From an uncultured Lachnospiraceae bacterium (GTDB taxonomy: Bacteria; Bacillota; Clostridia; Lachnospirales; Lachnospiraceae), in the NCBI GenBank assembly GCA_910578825.1, contig CAJTSB010000051.1:1-15665 (forward strand): a DNA stretch of 15,665 nucleotides, read 5' to 3'. Below the pieces are notes generated by a model. It was not told the origin of the DNA and made no database searches. It was given only the letters and a program-made list of their open reading frames with translations. Shown here piece after piece: positions 14,729-15,665 of this stretch. Made by a program: the position numbers and the translations under genes. How positions within the stretch are numbered: the stretch's first letter is position 1; every line of letters begins with the position of its first letter.

Positions 14729-14834
14729 TGAGGGAAGGGAAAGGCAGCCAGGAAAGGCTGACCAGAACCATTTAACAGCATCCGGACATTGTAGCCGGTG
14801 TAGCTGGCGAGGATAATTAAGAAAGGGGATACAA

Positions 14835-15665
14835 ATGAAGAAAAAGAAAGTCTTATGCTTATTATGTGCAGCAACAGTCATGCTCACATCCATCCCGTAT
14901 GCACCAATGCATGCATACGCGTCACAGGCAGGCCAGGCAGAAACGCTGGCAGCAGAAAACCAAACGGAAGAAGGGACAGGCGAAGGCGGGGCCCAAAACA
15001 TTTGGGAAGACGAAACCGGGCTGTATGAGGTCCTAAAGCAGGACGACCAGGGCAGGGAACTCGTTGCAAGGAGCGGCAACGTCTACCTCACCACGGAATA
15101 CGACGATGCCCATAACACGGTCACCCAATACTGCTCCGAAGGTCCCCTGGAAGGGAATAACTACGACAGGAAGACCACCACGCAGCAAATCGAGGAAAAC
15201 GAATTCCACAGCACGACCATCGTCACCACGGAAACGGCGTCCGGCACGACCGTAGAGGAATACGACAGCGACGACAACCTCACGAGGAGCGTTGCGGAGG
15301 ACGGCGAAACAACTGTGAATTACTACGAAAATGGAAACCTGGTAAAGGCCATACAGCCTTACACGGGCACGCCTGAGGACGCCCTCCACACATCCACGTA
15401 CACATACGACGCAACCGGGAACCTTACCACCGAATGCACCCCCGTGGCACAGAATGAAGGCGGCAGCATCAGCTACGCCCGGCAGGAATACGAATATGAC
15501 GCATCCGGGAACCTCATTTCCTACCGGAAGGCGGTCAACGCCCCCGGGGAGCCTGAGGCATACGCGCGCACAGACTACGCTTACGACGGCAACGGGAACC
15601 TCACGATGACGACCGAATACGACACGGACGGCAGCGTGCTCGCCATCGCCCAATACTATTATGAC
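14835..15665 (+). CDS. secreted RHS/YD-repeat protein, 5' part (runs off window)
   Basis: The frame from ATG 14835 is open for all 277 codons to the window edge, so the 3' end is missing. AAAGGGG lies seven bases before the ATG. Residues 1-30 are a clear signal peptide (MKKKKVLCLLCAATVMLTSI, cleavage likely after HAYA). An acidic, low-complexity linker follows. YD-type repeats then accumulate: YDSDDNLTRS (~140), YYENGNLVKA (~162), YTYDATGNLT (189), YEYDASGNLI (219) and YAYDGNGNLT (248), about 30 residues apart. In RHS and wall-associated proteins such repeats build a large beta-shell that often encloses a variable C-terminal toxin. Whether a toxin and immunity gene follow cannot be seen here. 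GC content (34 of 60 bases at 15061-15120) and heavy use of AAC, ACC, GAC and CTC codons differ from all neighbours, which suggests horizontal origin. The function could instead be adhesion or wall association. Confidence 0.85.
   Translation, partial: MKKKKVLCLLCAATVMLTSIPYAPMHAYASQAGQAETLAAENQTEEGTGEGGAQNIWEDETGLYEVLKQDDQGRELVARSGNVYLTTEYDDAHNTVTQYCSEGPLEGNNYDRKTTTQQIEENEFHSTTIVTTETASGTTVEEYDSDDNLTRSVAEDGETTVNYYENGNLVKAIQPYTGTPEDALHTSTYTYDATGNLTTECTPVAQNEGGSISYARQEYEYDASGNLISYRKAVNAPGEPEAYARTDYAYDGNGNLTMTTEYDTDGSVLAIAQYYYD

Larger units (their letters stand above)
14430..14834 (+). other. 405-base divergent intergenic region
   Basis: This stretch separates the ATPase gene (-) from the RHS gene (+) and contains no convincing open reading frame. 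It holds the ATPase promoter candidate on the left. The middle (14520-14690) is very AT-rich, with an isolated consensus TTGACA at 14600-14605 lacking a matching -10. The right holds the RHS promoter candidate with its dyad. From ~14735 the sequence turns G-rich and purine-rich. It can form short stems there, CAGCC/GGCTG around AGGAAA at 14747-14762 and CCGG/CCGG near 14782, which suggests a structured leader. I match it to no known riboswitch. Confidence 0.5.

Noticed and set aside
15033..15653. 206-codon minus-strand open frame opposite the RHS gene
   Set aside because: It is a by-product of the high-GC YD-repeat sequence. It has a biased valine/arginine composition and no ribosome site, whereas the plus-strand gene has a signal peptide and repeats.

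Overview
The window reads as a chromosomal segment of a low-to-moderate GC, Gram-positive gut anaerobe, most likely a Lachnospiraceae-type Clostridium relative. The basis is strong AGGAGG-type ribosome binding sites, sigma-A-like promoters, large secreted glycosidases ending in lysine-rich Big_2 immunoglobulin-like domains, and an ECF sigma factor paired with an RsgI-like membrane anti-sigma factor. No rRNA, tRNA, CRISPR array, transposase or attachment site was seen.

Layout. Positions 9-1199 (+) hold an AT-rich polytopic membrane protein with O-antigen ligase/polymerase (Wzy_C) motifs, probably the tail of a surface polysaccharide locus. Positions 2866-1287 (-) hold a compact three-gene operon: a small secreted cysteine-containing protein with two DxDxDGxxD repeats, an ECF sigma factor, and an RsgI-like transmembrane anti-sigma factor whose start overlaps the sigma stop by 11 bases. 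Two candidate promoters precede it, one sigma-A-like and one ECF-like (a possible autoregulatory site). A short membrane-anchored protein of unknown function (3121-3666, +) is divergent from this operon.

Positions 3872-12621 (+) form an arabinan/arabinoside-degrading pair. The first is a 1332-residue GH51-type alpha-L-arabinofuranosidase with a LamG-like lectin domain and an apparent second lectin-like insertion. The second is a 1529-residue GH127/GH146-type beta-L-arabinofuranosidase with a cysteine-based active site. Each has its own promoter and terminator, a signal peptide and C-terminal Big_2 domains; no LPXTG sortase motif is present. Together they would remove alpha- and beta-linked L-arabinofuranose from plant glycans outside the cell.

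Positions 14429-12729 (-) encode a cytosolic ABC-class P-loop ATPase of the COG3044 type (function unknown), convergent with the GH127 gene. After a 405-base AT-rich intergenic region with a dyad-containing promoter candidate, a secreted RHS/YD-repeat protein starts at 14835 (+) and runs off the window end. Its GC content and codon choice differ sharply from the rest of the window, which suggests a separate origin.

The most interesting unit is the small DxDxDG protein-sigma-anti-sigma operon. The extracellular tail of the anti-sigma factor resembles the tail of the small secreted protein, so the two may share a ligand or interact. All function calls rest on motif recognition by eye; no database search was run.
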